DNA of 64,000 bases from JAAZKA01 sp034926225 (GTDB taxonomy: Bacteria; Bacillota; Clostridia; Oscillospirales; QAMX01): contig JAYFRF010000008.1 of NCBI GenBank assembly GCA_034926225.1, positions 62,001 through 126,000 of the forward strand. The letters are read 5' to 3'. Below are positions 24,800 through 32,954 of this stretch, piece by piece. The notes under the pieces are model-generated. The model saw nothing but the letters and a program-made list of their open reading frames with translations, had not been told where the DNA came from and did no database searches. Each line of letters opens with the position of its first letter. The stretch's first letter is position 1. The position numbers and the translations under genes were made by a program.

Positions 24800-26887
24800 T
24801 TAATTTCCGTAGTCGAAAAAACCGATATTCAAGTCTACATACCCATCGATGCCGTCCACCTGTCCCGTCTGGGAATACTGCCATATCTGATACGGGCAGT
24901 CGAGGGTCGGACACTCGGCGTACTGCGCGTACCAGAAATCGTAGTTAAGCAGTTTTGTCAGATCGCATCGCATCGTCGCCAGATATTTATTGAAGTAAAC
25001 CATCGGCCGATACCCTTCCAGTGCGATTCTCTCGCAGAAAATCAGCATACATGCCGTCAGCATATCACGGTCAAGCCCATAAGTACGCGCCGTCTGTAGG
25101 TTCACGACCTCCCAGTCGTATACGACCGGGTAGTCGATCTCATACCCTCGGATGGCATCCAGTACGAAATCCGCTTCCTCCATCGCTTCCGCAATATTAG
25201 TCGCCTGTGAGTAGAAATACACACCCACCTTGATTCCCGCCGCTTTCGCGCCGATGATATTCTCATCAAACCGCACATCCTTATTCATCGAGCCGTCTTC
25301 CCCGTATCCACGGAAGCCGACCCGGATAAACGCAAACTCCACGCCCGACTCTGCGACCGCTTTCCAGTCAATCTTACCGTTATGCGAAGAAACATCGATA
25401 CCTGCAAGCGTCTCCTTCCCCGCATACCGCATACGGCTGCCGTCCATGTAGTAATATACCGGATCGTATCCGCCGCCCGGCAGCGTGACCACCGTATCCG
25501 GCAGCTCCTCCTCCGACGGCAGCGTTACACTCGATTTTACAAGCTGCCGGATTCTCCAGATAATCGCACTGATCTCCGCGCGTGTGATGCCGTCGGCGGG
25601 CTTATAGACCGGGATTCCTCCCTCATAACTGCCCTCGATGATTCCTGCGCTAAATAACGCCAGCACCGATAAGTCCATCGTATCCGCAAACGGCGATACC
25701 TGCGTATCGTCCGGCAAATCCAGTGCCGCTGCCGCGATATGCGCAATTAAAAGTCTCGTCACCGTCGCGTCAAGGTTACCGGATTCGCTTCTCTCAAGGA
25801 ATCCCTGCTCCACCGCAAACTTGACATATCCGCTGGCCCAGTGAGATCCCGTCTGCGCCTGCTCCGGATATCCCGCTGCCAAGAGAATCAGCTTCAATGC
25901 CTCTCCCAGTGTTACCGAGCCTCCCGGCTGGAAGGTCCCATCCGGATACCCGTCGATCACCCCGTCCCGGCTCAAATCCGCGACATAGGAATAGTACCAT
26001 ACATTCTCCGCCACATCACCGTACGGATTCACCCAAGGCGTCGTCGGCTGTGTAACGGGTTCCGTCACAGGCTCTGTCGGCGTAGTCGGGTTCGTCACCG
26101 TCTGACCGGGGTCAGCGGGGAACATTTCATACCACACCGCCTTGACCTGGATATCCTCCGCCGCAATTTCCGCCGCGGAAAGCATCGAGCCATCTGTCTT
26201 CTGCCAACCGATCAACACAGCGTTTTCTTTCGTCGCCGTCGGCAGCGTACCATACATCTGTCCGCGCAAATAAAACGCAATATCACGCTCGATCTCGCCG
26301 CCGTCCTCATTGAACCGCACTGTTGCAAACTGTGATGCGGCTGTTCCTTCGTAGTCTCCGTATAGGAACAAACAGGCCTCTGTCAGCCTCCGTTTGACAA
26401 GATGCGACAGCACCTCGCCGTCGGCATGGCACCAGACACCGAAATAATCGGCAATCTCCACATCCGAATACTTATCCGCACCGTCCTGGATCGCCGTAGC
26501 AAGCCGACATCCGTTCATCCAGCCGCTGCCCAGGTTATAGGTCATACTCACGAGCGCGTCGAACTGCGTCTGCGATATCATCACATTCCATCGCGCGAGG
26601 TATGTATTCACCGACGCCGCACATTCCGTAAGCTCCTGCCGCATCAGTATCTCCGCTTCTTCTTCTGTGATCGTGTCCGGCAGCGACTCCCAGGTTCCGT
26701 TCGTGCCATATCCGATCGACCAGCCTTGATAATCCGATATCGGCGTCGCCGTAAAGCCCTCCCATTCCTTGATAAACTCTGCAAGCCGCTCGGTCGGCTG
26801 CATATCCGGCGTTTCCGTCGCATATACACCGCCGGTCATCGTCATGAGCAGGATACAGGCAAGTACACCGCTGATGATTCGTCTCAT
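24800..26887 (-). CDS. Secreted double lysozyme: GH24 - SLH - GH25
   Basis: 695 residues. Signal peptide (1-24, ends VYA). A GH24 phage-type lysozyme domain (about 31-176) has the EFIKEWEGF glutamate and SDYQGWSIGYG. A Flg_new-like beta repeat follows (about 185-250), then a Pro/Thr linker and three SLH modules (about 285-462, DGVIDGYPDGTFQPGGSVT) that would bind wall polymer. Last comes a GH25 muramidase (about 490-695) with AGIDVSSHNGKIDWKAV and the catalytic DxE in VVYDWEV. Both enzyme domains cleave the MurNAc-GlcNAc bond. TGGAGA precedes the ATG. A wall-bound remodelling enzyme or a weapon against neighbours are both possible. Confidence 0.88.
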   Translation of the reverse strand: MRRIISGVLACILLMTMTGGVYATETPDMQPTERLAEFIKEWEGFTATPISDYQGWSIGYGTNGTWESLPDTITEEEAEILMRQELTECAASVNTYLARWNVMISQTQFDALVSMTYNLGSGWMNGCRLATAIQDGADKYSDVEIADYFGVWCHADGEVLSHLVKRRLTEACLFLYGDYEGTAASQFATVRFNEDGGEIERDIAFYLRGQMYGTLPTATKENAVLIGWQKTDGSMLSAAEIAAEDIQVKAVWYEMFPADPGQTVTNPTTPTEPVTEPVTQPTTPWVNPYGDVAENVWYYSYVADLSRDGVIDGYPDGTFQPGGSVTLGEALKLILLAAGYPEQAQTGSHWASGYVKFAVEQGFLERSESGNLDATVTRLLIAHIAAAALDLPDDTQVSPFADTMDLSVLALFSAGIIEGSYEGGIPVYKPADGITRAEISAIIWRIRQLVKSSVTLPSEEELPDTVVTLPGGGYDPVYYYMDGSRMRYAGKETLAGIDVSSHNGKIDWKAVAESGVEFAFIRVGFRGYGEDGSMNKDVRFDENIIGAKAAGIKVGVYFYSQATNIAEAMEEADFVLDAIRGYEIDYPVVYDWEVVNLQTARTYGLDRDMLTACMLIFCERIALEGYRPMVYFNKYLATMRCDLTKLLNYDFWYAQYAECPTLDCPYQIWQYSQTGQVDGIDGYVDLNIGFFDYGN

Positions 26888-26945
26888 GTTGGTTTCTCCA
26901 GTTCATTTCCTAAAATCTGTAGTCATATCCACCCATAATACTCCT

Positions 26946-26974
26946 ATGATACCATACATACGGCGTTTCTTCAA
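26946..26974 (-). promoter_or_regulatory. Probable promoter for the double lysozyme gene
   Basis: On the minus strand TTGAAG (26974-26969), 17 bases, TATCAT (26951-26946), 58 bases before the ATG at 26887. Confidence 0.65.
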
Positions 26975-27034
26975 TCCCGGGAATGTTAAAAAACTATGTA
27001 GTCCGCTTTTTGTAAACCCGTCTATCTCTTTTGG

Positions 27035-27062
27035 TTGACTTTTGCCGATATTCTGCTATACT
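27035..27062 (+). promoter_or_regulatory. Probable promoter for birA
   Basis: TTGACT (27035-27040), a 16-base spacer and TATACT (27057-27062), 33 bases before the ATG. Confidence 0.7.
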
Positions 27063-27095
27063 GTTTATAGATTTATCTGCTAAAGGAGCATACAC

Positions 27096-28076
27096 ATGGC
27101 TGTTCGAGACACACTGCTTACCCTTTTGGAAAACAACCGCGACCGCTATCTCTCCGGCGAGGAGGTTGCAGCCTCCCTCCATGTCACCCGTGCTGCCGTC
27201 TGGAAGGCCGTCAAAGCGCTCGAAGAGGATGGCTACCTCATCGACGCGACTCAAAACCGCGGTTACAAGCTGCAAGCCGACTGCGATTTGCTGAGCGCCG
27301 CCGGCATCAAAAAATTTCTTCGTCAAGACGCGGGTGATCTCTCCGTTGAAGCCTTCCAAACCGTTACCTCGACGAATAACCTTCTGCGCGATCGGGCAGT
27401 CTCCGGCGCGCACGAAGGCTTGATTGTTGTAGCCGGTACGCAGACCGACGGCCGCGGCAGACTCGGGCGCAGCTTCTATTCTCCGTCCTCGACCGGTATC
27501 TATATGAGTATCCTCCTGCGCCCCACCCTTCCCGCCGAGCGTGCCGTGCTCATGACGACAGCCGCCGCTGTCGCCGTATGCGAAGCGATCGAGTCCGTCC
27601 TCGGGAAAACGCCCGGCATCAAATGGGTCAACGACGTCTTTCTCGATGGGCGCAAGGTCTGCGGGATCCTCACGGAGGCCGCGTTCGACACGGAAAACGG
27701 CCGGCTTCGCTATGCCATCGTCGGTATCGGCGTCAACGTCTACGCGCCCGAAGGCGGCTTCCCGGAGCCCCTCGCCGCCGTCGCGGGCTGCGTCACCGAT
27801 ACGCGCGAGGGAGAGCTGCGCAACAAACTCGCGGCGGAAATCCTCAATCGCTTCCTGCCGCGCTATTATGCGCTCCCCGGCGGCTCCTCAGCGGAGGACT
27901 ATCGCAGGCGATGCTTTGTCATCGGGCAGCGCGTCACCGTCCATGCAGGCGATACTGCCTATTCAGCGACCGTGCTCGGCGTGGACGACGACTGCCGTTT
28001 GCTCGTCCGCCGCGACGACGGGCGCGAGGTCACGCTTTCCTCCGGCGAAATCAGTATACGGCTAGGTGAGGATTGA
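27096..28076 (+). CDS. birA: Bifunctional biotin ligase / biotin-operon repressor
   Basis: 326 residues. The N-terminal winged helix (LSGEEVAASLHVTRAAVWKA, residues about 19-38) binds DNA. The ligase domain has TQTDGRGRLGRSFYSPSS (biotinyl-AMP loop), KWVNDVFLDGRKVCGIL and a C-terminal SH3-like part. It activates biotin with ATP and attaches it to carrier proteins, and probably represses biotin genes. AAAGGAG lies 7 bases before the ATG. A partner consuming biotin is suggested by the Na-decarboxylase beta subunit at 47.4 kb, but no biotin carrier gene is in the window. Confidence 0.93.
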   Translation: MAVRDTLLTLLENNRDRYLSGEEVAASLHVTRAAVWKAVKALEEDGYLIDATQNRGYKLQADCDLLSAAGIKKFLRQDAGDLSVEAFQTVTSTNNLLRDRAVSGAHEGLIVVAGTQTDGRGRLGRSFYSPSSTGIYMSILLRPTLPAERAVLMTTAAAVAVCEAIESVLGKTPGIKWVNDVFLDGRKVCGILTEAAFDTENGRLRYAIVGIGVNVYAPEGGFPEPLAAVAGCVTDTREGELRNKLAAEILNRFLPRYYALPGGSSAEDYRRRCFVIGQRVTVHAGDTAYSATVLGVDDDCRLLVRRDDGREVTLSSGEISIRLGED

Positions 28077-28106
28077 TCGATTTTCATCGATTTATACGCA
28101 AAACAT

Positions 28107-28136
28107 CAAGACAGGGACGGTTTTCTTTGCTATACT
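28107..28136 (+). promoter_or_regulatory. Extended -10 promoter for the AraC-GGDEF gene
   Basis: TGCTATACT at 28128-28136 is an extended -10 box. The -35 region (AAGACA at 28107-28112) is weak. Confidence 0.5.
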
Positions 28137-28190
28137 GTAGCCAGTAACGCTGGCAAGTACGTTCATGGGATACGGGAAAGGAGGGACGCC

Positions 28191-28967
28191 ATGCGAAATC
28201 TTGAGCTGCTTTCCCACGCGCTCGACTACATCGAAATCAATATCCGCGAGCCGATCACGCCCGTGGAAGTGGCGAGCGCCTGCGCCTGCTCCCTTTCCGC
28301 GATGCAAAAGCTGTTTTCCTACGCGCTGCACTTTTCCATCGGCAATTACATCGCCAAACGCCGGCACAGTCTCGCCTGCCGCGAGCTGCTCACGACGGAT
28401 TTGAGCGTCTGTGAGATCGCCATGCGCTATCAGTACAATTCCCATGAGGTCTTTTTGCGCGCGTTTGTCCGTTTGCGCGGCATGACGCCCTCGGAATTCC
28501 GCAAACACGGCGGCATGCCCAATCTGCACCCAAAAATTAGTCTGAAAACGGAGGGTCCCAATATGCGAAAGGTCGATATTTCCGATCTGTACGATACCCT
28601 GAAAGCGCTTAGCGGCACCTATGTCATCTACGCCGACATCCGGGCCCTGTCCATCCTCAACAGTACCTATGGGCACGCCGCCGGCGACCTCGCCATCGCT
28701 CTCGCCGCCGAACGGTTAAGCGACGCCGCTTCCGACTGCATGTTCGCCTTCCGCACCGGCGGCGACGAGTTTGTCCTCGTCACCGCCCTCGCCGAGGAAG
28801 CTCCCGCACGCGCGCTGCTCGATCAAATCGCCGCCCGCAATGGCGAGCCTGTCCTCTATAACGGCCAGTCTATCCCGCTCTCCCTTCATCTCGGCTTATC
28901 GCGGCTCTCCACCGGTATCCTTTCCGATCTTGCAAACGAAGCTCGTAAGATTACACATTCCCTATAA
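28191..28967 (+). CDS. AraC-type HTH fused to a GGDEF domain
   Basis: 258 residues. Residues 1-105 form an AraC double HTH (EPITPVEVASACACSLSAMQ, TTDLSVCEIAMRYQYNSHEV and FRKHGG). Residues 125-258 form a short GGDEF domain with YADIRALSILNSTYGHAAGD and FRTGGDEFVLV. The GGDEF core and first Asp remain, but the DxDxFK stretch is altered (DIRAL) and IND reads LNS, so it may bind rather than make nucleotide. No RxxD inhibitory site is seen. AAAGGAGGG precedes the ATG. It probably couples a cyclic-dinucleotide or GTP signal to transcription; its targets are unknown. Confidence 0.78.
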   Translation: MRNLELLSHALDYIEINIREPITPVEVASACACSLSAMQKLFSYALHFSIGNYIAKRRHSLACRELLTTDLSVCEIAMRYQYNSHEVFLRAFVRLRGMTPSEFRKHGGMPNLHPKISLKTEGPNMRKVDISDLYDTLKALSGTYVIYADIRALSILNSTYGHAAGDLAIALAAERLSDAASDCMFAFRTGGDEFVLVTALAEEAPARALLDQIAARNGEPVLYNGQSIPLSLHLGLSRLSTGILSDLANEARKITHSL

Positions 28968-29020
28968 AGAAAGTCCCGGGCGACGGATTTTTTTGTTCCA
29001 TCGCCCGGGACTTTCTTTAT
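28964..29020. terminator. Strong bidirectional terminator
   Basis: A perfect 20-base arm (28964-28983) pairs with 29001-29020 around a 17-base T-rich loop, between the AraC-GGDEF gene and the convergent zinc-ribbon gene. Confidence 0.92.
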
Positions 29021-29427
29021 AGCTTGATCTCAAAGCCCTTCCCGCAGCGCGGGCAGGTTACGTTCGCTTTCTTCGCAGACCCGCCGCGTCTGGCAAACCG
29101 CAGCGCCGCCCCGCAATGCGGGCAGGTGCGGTAGATATGCGTCTTATAGTCACGAATGCGGTTCCTTTGCAGCAAGAAATAACTCTTGACCTTTCCCCAT
29201 AGCTGCAAAAACTTCCGGTTCTCGTCCGCACGCTTGTATACGTTCCGCGAAAACATACGGAAACCCATCCAGAGGAGCAGCGCGTATCCGAAAATGTACA
29301 GCACCCATGTGTGCATGAAAAGATTCAACACCGCCATCGCAATGCAGGCCCAGATCAGCGCTTGATTCAGCTGGTCTCCGCCATACCGCCCGCTCATAAA
29401 ACGCATCAGCCGTTCCCGAAATTTCAT
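29017..29427 (-). CDS. Membrane protein with C-terminal zinc ribbon
   Basis: 136 residues. Two hydrophobic stretches (about 22-55) form one or two membrane helices. A basic linker leads to a C-terminal zinc ribbon, TCPHCGAALRF and TCPRCGKGF, with two CxxC pairs. It is the third gene of an operon after a DnaK-like and a membrane J-domain protein (17-base gap), so a role in handling membrane or exported proteins is inferred. I know no biochemical function for the family. Confidence 0.75.
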   Translation of the reverse strand: MKFRERLMRFMSGRYGGDQLNQALIWACIAMAVLNLFMHTWVLYIFGYALLLWMGFRMFSRNVYKRADENRKFLQLWGKVKSYFLLQRNRIRDYKTHIYRTCPHCGAALRFARRGGSAKKANVTCPRCGKGFEIKL

Positions 29428-29444
29428 GTCTTTCCCCGTCCTTA

Positions 29445-30059
29445 TTATGTTAGATCTTCAACCGAAGCTACAGTCCTCTGTGTAACGCCGGCGTCTTCCG
29501 TATACCCCGGCACACCTGTACCGCTGTCGTTATAATACCCGTAGCTACCGTAATCCCCATAGCCGTTATACCCGCCGTAACCGATCCAGCCGCCGAACAG
29601 CAGCGAGAAGATAAAACGTATCACTATGATGATCAGGATGATACGGAAGATCGGCAGCCGGAAAATGCGGATCGGCTGCTGATACGGCGTGTAGAACCCC
29701 CGCTCATCCTCCGTATTCGTCTGATTCGCCCGGTACTGCGCGCGCCCGTAATAGCTTTGGTTCGGATTATACCCGCGATTCGCACCACCATACGGATTGC
29801 CATAGGGATTGCCGTACGGATTCCCATAGGGATTTCGATACGCGCCCGCGCTGCCGCCCGGCTGATACGACGCTTTGCCGGAGCGGATATCCTGTATTTG
29901 ATTATATGCCGCGTTGACTTCCTTCATCTTCGCCTCAGCCATCTTATCGCCGGGGTGCAGGTCCGGATGATACTTCCGCGCCAAAGCACGATAGGCTTTG
30001 GTCACTTCCTCATCTGTCGCGCTTGACGGTATCCCCAGCACCGCATATGGATCATTCAT
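29445..30059 (-). CDS. Membrane-anchored J-domain protein
   Basis: 204 residues. A J domain (DPYAVLGIPSSATDEEV to about residue 60) carries the HPD motif in KYHPDLHPG needed to stimulate Hsp70. Then comes a Gly/Tyr/Asn-rich linker with NPYG repeated, a membrane helix (about 134-155), and a Gly/Tyr-rich tail. There is no zinc-finger or CTD I/II of true DnaJ, so it is a type III J protein. It is encoded 3 bases after the DnaK-like gene and surely partners it. The repeat DNA is a 12-base tandem at 29791-29840. Confidence 0.88.
   Translation of the reverse strand: MNDPYAVLGIPSSATDEEVTKAYRALARKYHPDLHPGDKMAEAKMKEVNAAYNQIQDIRSGKASYQPGGSAGAYRNPYGNPYGNPYGNPYGGANRGYNPNQSYYGRAQYRANQTNTEDERGFYTPYQQPIRIFRLPIFRIILIIIVIRFIFSLLFGGWIGYGGYNGYGDYGSYGYYNDSGTGVPGYTEDAGVTQRTVASVEDLT
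29791..29840. repeat. 12-base tandem repeat in the J-protein gene
   Basis: Four imperfect copies of a 12-base unit, of the type CGGATTGCCATA, encode the NPYG repeat. The copy number could vary between strains by slippage. Confidence 0.8.
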
Positions 30060-30062
30060 CGC

Positions 30063-31775
30063 TTATCCGCCCCCTTTCTGGCTGTTATCACTTAAACACG
30101 TCTCCAAAGCGTCGCACGCCGCGTGTATTTCTGTCAAGTCCTTGCCCTTCAGGCTCCGCTTGACCCGTTTTGCCGGCTCATCCAGCATCGCGCCGCGCTT
30201 TCTGTCCGTCCGTACCGCTGTCGCCGCCTGACGGACGAGATTCTCCGCCCGCAGCCGCAGCTCGCTTTCCTCACGCTTCCCCGCGTTCTCCGCCTCATAC
30301 CGCCGCGCATCCCCGACCGCGCGATCGATCTCCTCCCGGCTTAAGTTCCCCGACGCCGTGATCGTAATATCCTGCGCCCGCCCCGTGTCGAGGTCTCGCG
30401 CCGAGACATGGACGATGCCGCTTGCGTCGATATCGAAGGTAACCTCAATCTGCGGCACGCCCGCCGGCGCGCGTCGGATGCCGTTTAACCGGAACCGCCC
30501 GAGGGACTTATTCCGCGACGCTCTTTCCGACTCTCCCTGCAATACATGCACATCCACCGAGCTTTGGAAACTCGACGCCGTCGAAAAAACGCGGCTTTTC
30601 ATGATCGGAATACTCGTATTGCGGTCGATCACGCGCGAAAACCGGTCTCCGACCGTCTCGATACCGAGCGACAGCGGCGTTACGTCTAAAAGGAGCAGCC
30701 CCGTCAGCGTCCCCGCGAGCACCCCGCTTTGCAGGGCCGCGCCGAGCGCCACACATTCGTCCGGGTTAATCTCACGGCTCGGTTCCTTCCCCATGAAGCT
30801 CCTGATGAAGTTCTGCACCGCCGGGATGCGCGTCGAGCCGCCGACGAGGAGTACCCGGTCGATCTCGCCGACCCAACAACCCGCGTCACGCAGCGCCTGC
30901 TCCACCGGTTTCCTTGTCCGCTCTATCAAGTGCGCCGTGAGCCGGTCAAACGCCGCGCGCGTGATGGGAACACTCAAATTCTTCGGTTCCCCGCGCTCTA
31001 CGCAGATAAACGGCAGCTCGACCGACGTCTGTCCGAGGCCCGATAGTTCAATCTTCGCCTTTTCCGCTGCTTCGCGCACCCGCCATATCGCCGCCGCGTC
31101 ACGCCGCAGGTCGACATGCTCCGCTTTCTGAAACTCCGTCAGGATATACTCCGTGACAGCATCGTCAAAGTCATCTCCGCCGAGCCGATTATCGCCCGCC
31201 GTTGCCAGCACCTCGAACACGCCGCCTTGCAGCGCGAGGATCGATACGTCAAACGTCCCGCCGCCGAGGTCGTACACCATAATCCGCTGCGGCGCTTCCC
31301 GATCGAGCCCATACGCCAGCGCCGCCGCCGTCGGCTCGTTGACAAGCCGCAGTACGTTCAAGCCTGCGATCTGCCCTGCGTCCTTCGTCGCCTGACGCTG
31401 CGCGTCGGTAAAGTACGCGGGCACCGTGATCACCGCGTCGGTCACCGGTTCTCCTAGGTAAGCTTCCGCGTCTTTTTTGAGCCTCGCGAGGATCATCGCC
31501 GAAATCTCCTGCGGCGTATAGGTCTTCCCGTCGATGCGTACCCGATAGTCCGAGCCCATCTCCCGTTTGATCGACATCACCGTACGCTCCGGACGTACCG
31601 CCGCCTGACGCCTGGCATCCTGCCCCACAAGGCGCTCGCCGCTTTCCGTAAACGCGACGACAGAGGGGGTCGTCCGTCCGCCGTCCGCCGATGGAATGAC
31701 GACAGCTTCCCCGCCCTCCATCACCGCGACGCACGAATTTGTCGTGCCTAAGTCGATACCGATCATTCTGGCCAT
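30063..31775 (-). CDS. DnaK-like Hsp70 chaperone (short paralogue)
   Basis: 570 residues. The ATPase domain is intact: ARMIGIDLGTTNSCVAVMEG, the DLGGGTFDVSILAL phosphate loop, and LLVGGSTRIPAVQ. The substrate domain follows (TPLSLGIETVGD, GRFRLNGI). The C-terminal lid is about 50-70 residues shorter than normal DnaK and lacks the acidic EEVD-like tail. It binds and releases unfolded polypeptides with ATP. GrpE and HrcA are absent, so this is likely a second, specialised Hsp70 working with the membrane J protein encoded next to it. First gene of a three-gene operon. Confidence 0.9.
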   Translation of the reverse strand: MARMIGIDLGTTNSCVAVMEGGEAVVIPSADGGRTTPSVVAFTESGERLVGQDARRQAAVRPERTVMSIKREMGSDYRVRIDGKTYTPQEISAMILARLKKDAEAYLGEPVTDAVITVPAYFTDAQRQATKDAGQIAGLNVLRLVNEPTAAALAYGLDREAPQRIMVYDLGGGTFDVSILALQGGVFEVLATAGDNRLGGDDFDDAVTEYILTEFQKAEHVDLRRDAAAIWRVREAAEKAKIELSGLGQTSVELPFICVERGEPKNLSVPITRAAFDRLTAHLIERTRKPVEQALRDAGCWVGEIDRVLLVGGSTRIPAVQNFIRSFMGKEPSREINPDECVALGAALQSGVLAGTLTGLLLLDVTPLSLGIETVGDRFSRVIDRNTSIPIMKSRVFSTASSFQSSVDVHVLQGESERASRNKSLGRFRLNGIRRAPAGVPQIEVTFDIDASGIVHVSARDLDTGRAQDITITASGNLSREEIDRAVGDARRYEAENAGKREESELRLRAENLVRQAATAVRTDRKRGAMLDEPAKRVKRSLKGKDLTEIHAACDALETCLSDNSQKGGG

Positions 31776-31828
31776 GCGCTTACCCCTTTTTTTAGTTCTT
31801 TTCCGATTCTACCACGTCAAGATGAAGC

Positions 31829-31874
31829 AAACCTCAACCAAACATCAATTTTTGTTGACGTTCGATTGAGGTTT
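31829..31874. terminator. Long imperfect hairpin between HK and DnaK-like genes
   Basis: A 20-base arm (31829-31848) pairs with 31855-31874 with only three G-T-type mismatches and a 6-base loop. It probably ends the minus-strand transcript of the two-component genes. No clear T-run follows, so it could also have a regulatory role in the DnaK-like gene leader. Confidence 0.6.
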
Positions 31875-31889
31875 CGTTGTTTTTCCCTG

Positions 31890-32954
31890 TTATCGCGGCA
31901 GTCTGACCGTGAATGTAGACCCCTTCCCCGGCGCGCTCTCCACGGCAATTGTCCCGCTGCACCGCTCGACGATCCGCCGGCAAAGCGCAAGCCCCAGACC
32001 GTTGCCCTCGCCGCGCCTCGACGGATCGCCTTGATAAAACTTCTCGAAGATATGGCGCTGCGTCTCGGTGTCCATCCCGATCCCGTCGTCCGCGACGGCC
32101 ACCGTCACCGTTTTTATGTCATACGCCATCCGCACCGCGATATGCCCGGCTTCCGGCGTATACTTGACCGCGTTGCCGATCAGGTTCAGCCAAAGCTGCA
32201 GCAGTAAGCTCTCGCAGCCGCGGAACGTAAGCTCCGGCAGATCGATATCCAGCTCTTGATTTTTGCGCGTCCAGGCTTGCTCATGCAGCAAAATCGCCTC
32301 GCGCAGCTGCTCGTCTAAACGGTAATCTTTTTTTTCCATCTGGTACGAACCGTTCTCCAGCTTCGACAGCAGCAGAATGTTGCCGGTCAGCGTCGACAGG
32401 CGCTCCACGCTTAAAAGGATTTTCTGCACACAGTCCTCCCGCTCGCTCTCCGTCAGGCTCTTATCCTGCAAAAGCGTCGCATACCCCTCGATCGCGGCAA
32501 GCGGTGTCTTGAACTCATGCGAGACATTCGCGACGAAGTCGCCGCGCAGCGTCTCGATGGAGGATAGCTCCCGGGCCATCGTATTGAAGTTGCGGAACGT
32601 CGTGTCCAGCTCGTCAATCCGCGTATCCGGCTCGAGCCTGACTGAAAAATCTCCCCGCGCCACCTTGCAAGACGCCCGGCTCAGGCGCTCGATCGGCTCC
32701 AAAAGCTGCCGTCCCACGTAATACGCGAGCATCGACGACAGGCCGAGGCTCATAAAGTAGAGAATCAGCAGTGTCAGCACCGGATTGGACATGAACAGCG
32801 GGTAGAATACGCCAAACCGGTTCGCAAGCAGCACCATTGTGCTTCCGAACAGCATCGTGAGCATCATAAAGCTGAAAATTACGGACAAAAACCGACTCCT
32901 AAGCTTCGGATAGAGCGGCAGTCCGGAATTCCGCTCCGCCATCTTCCTGCTCAT
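31890..32954 (-). CDS. Sensor histidine kinase
   Basis: 354 residues. Two membrane helices (about 22-45 and 60-80) are close together, so there is little external sensor. A HAMP domain follows, then the HisKA H-box FVANVSHEFKTPLAAIEG, the N box LIGNAVKYTP, and G boxes DDGIGMD and GEGNGLGLAL. It likely senses membrane state and phosphorylates the partner encoded just upstream. The ATG overlaps the stop of the response regulator gene (ATGA), a sign of translational coupling. The signal is unknown. Confidence 0.92.
   Translation of the reverse strand: MSRKMAERNSGLPLYPKLRSRFLSVIFSFMMLTMLFGSTMVLLANRFGVFYPLFMSNPVLTLLILYFMSLGLSSMLAYYVGRQLLEPIERLSRASCKVARGDFSVRLEPDTRIDELDTTFRNFNTMARELSSIETLRGDFVANVSHEFKTPLAAIEGYATLLQDKSLTESEREDCVQKILLSVERLSTLTGNILLLSKLENGSYQMEKKDYRLDEQLREAILLHEQAWTRKNQELDIDLPELTFRGCESLLLQLWLNLIGNAVKYTPEAGHIAVRMAYDIKTVTVAVADDGIGMDTETQRHIFEKFYQGDPSRRGEGNGLGLALCRRIVERCSGTIAVESAPGKGSTFTVRLPR

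Noticed and set aside
29791..29840. CRISPR-like array
   Set aside because: The units are 12 bases with no spacers and are in frame in a coding region (NPYG repeat).
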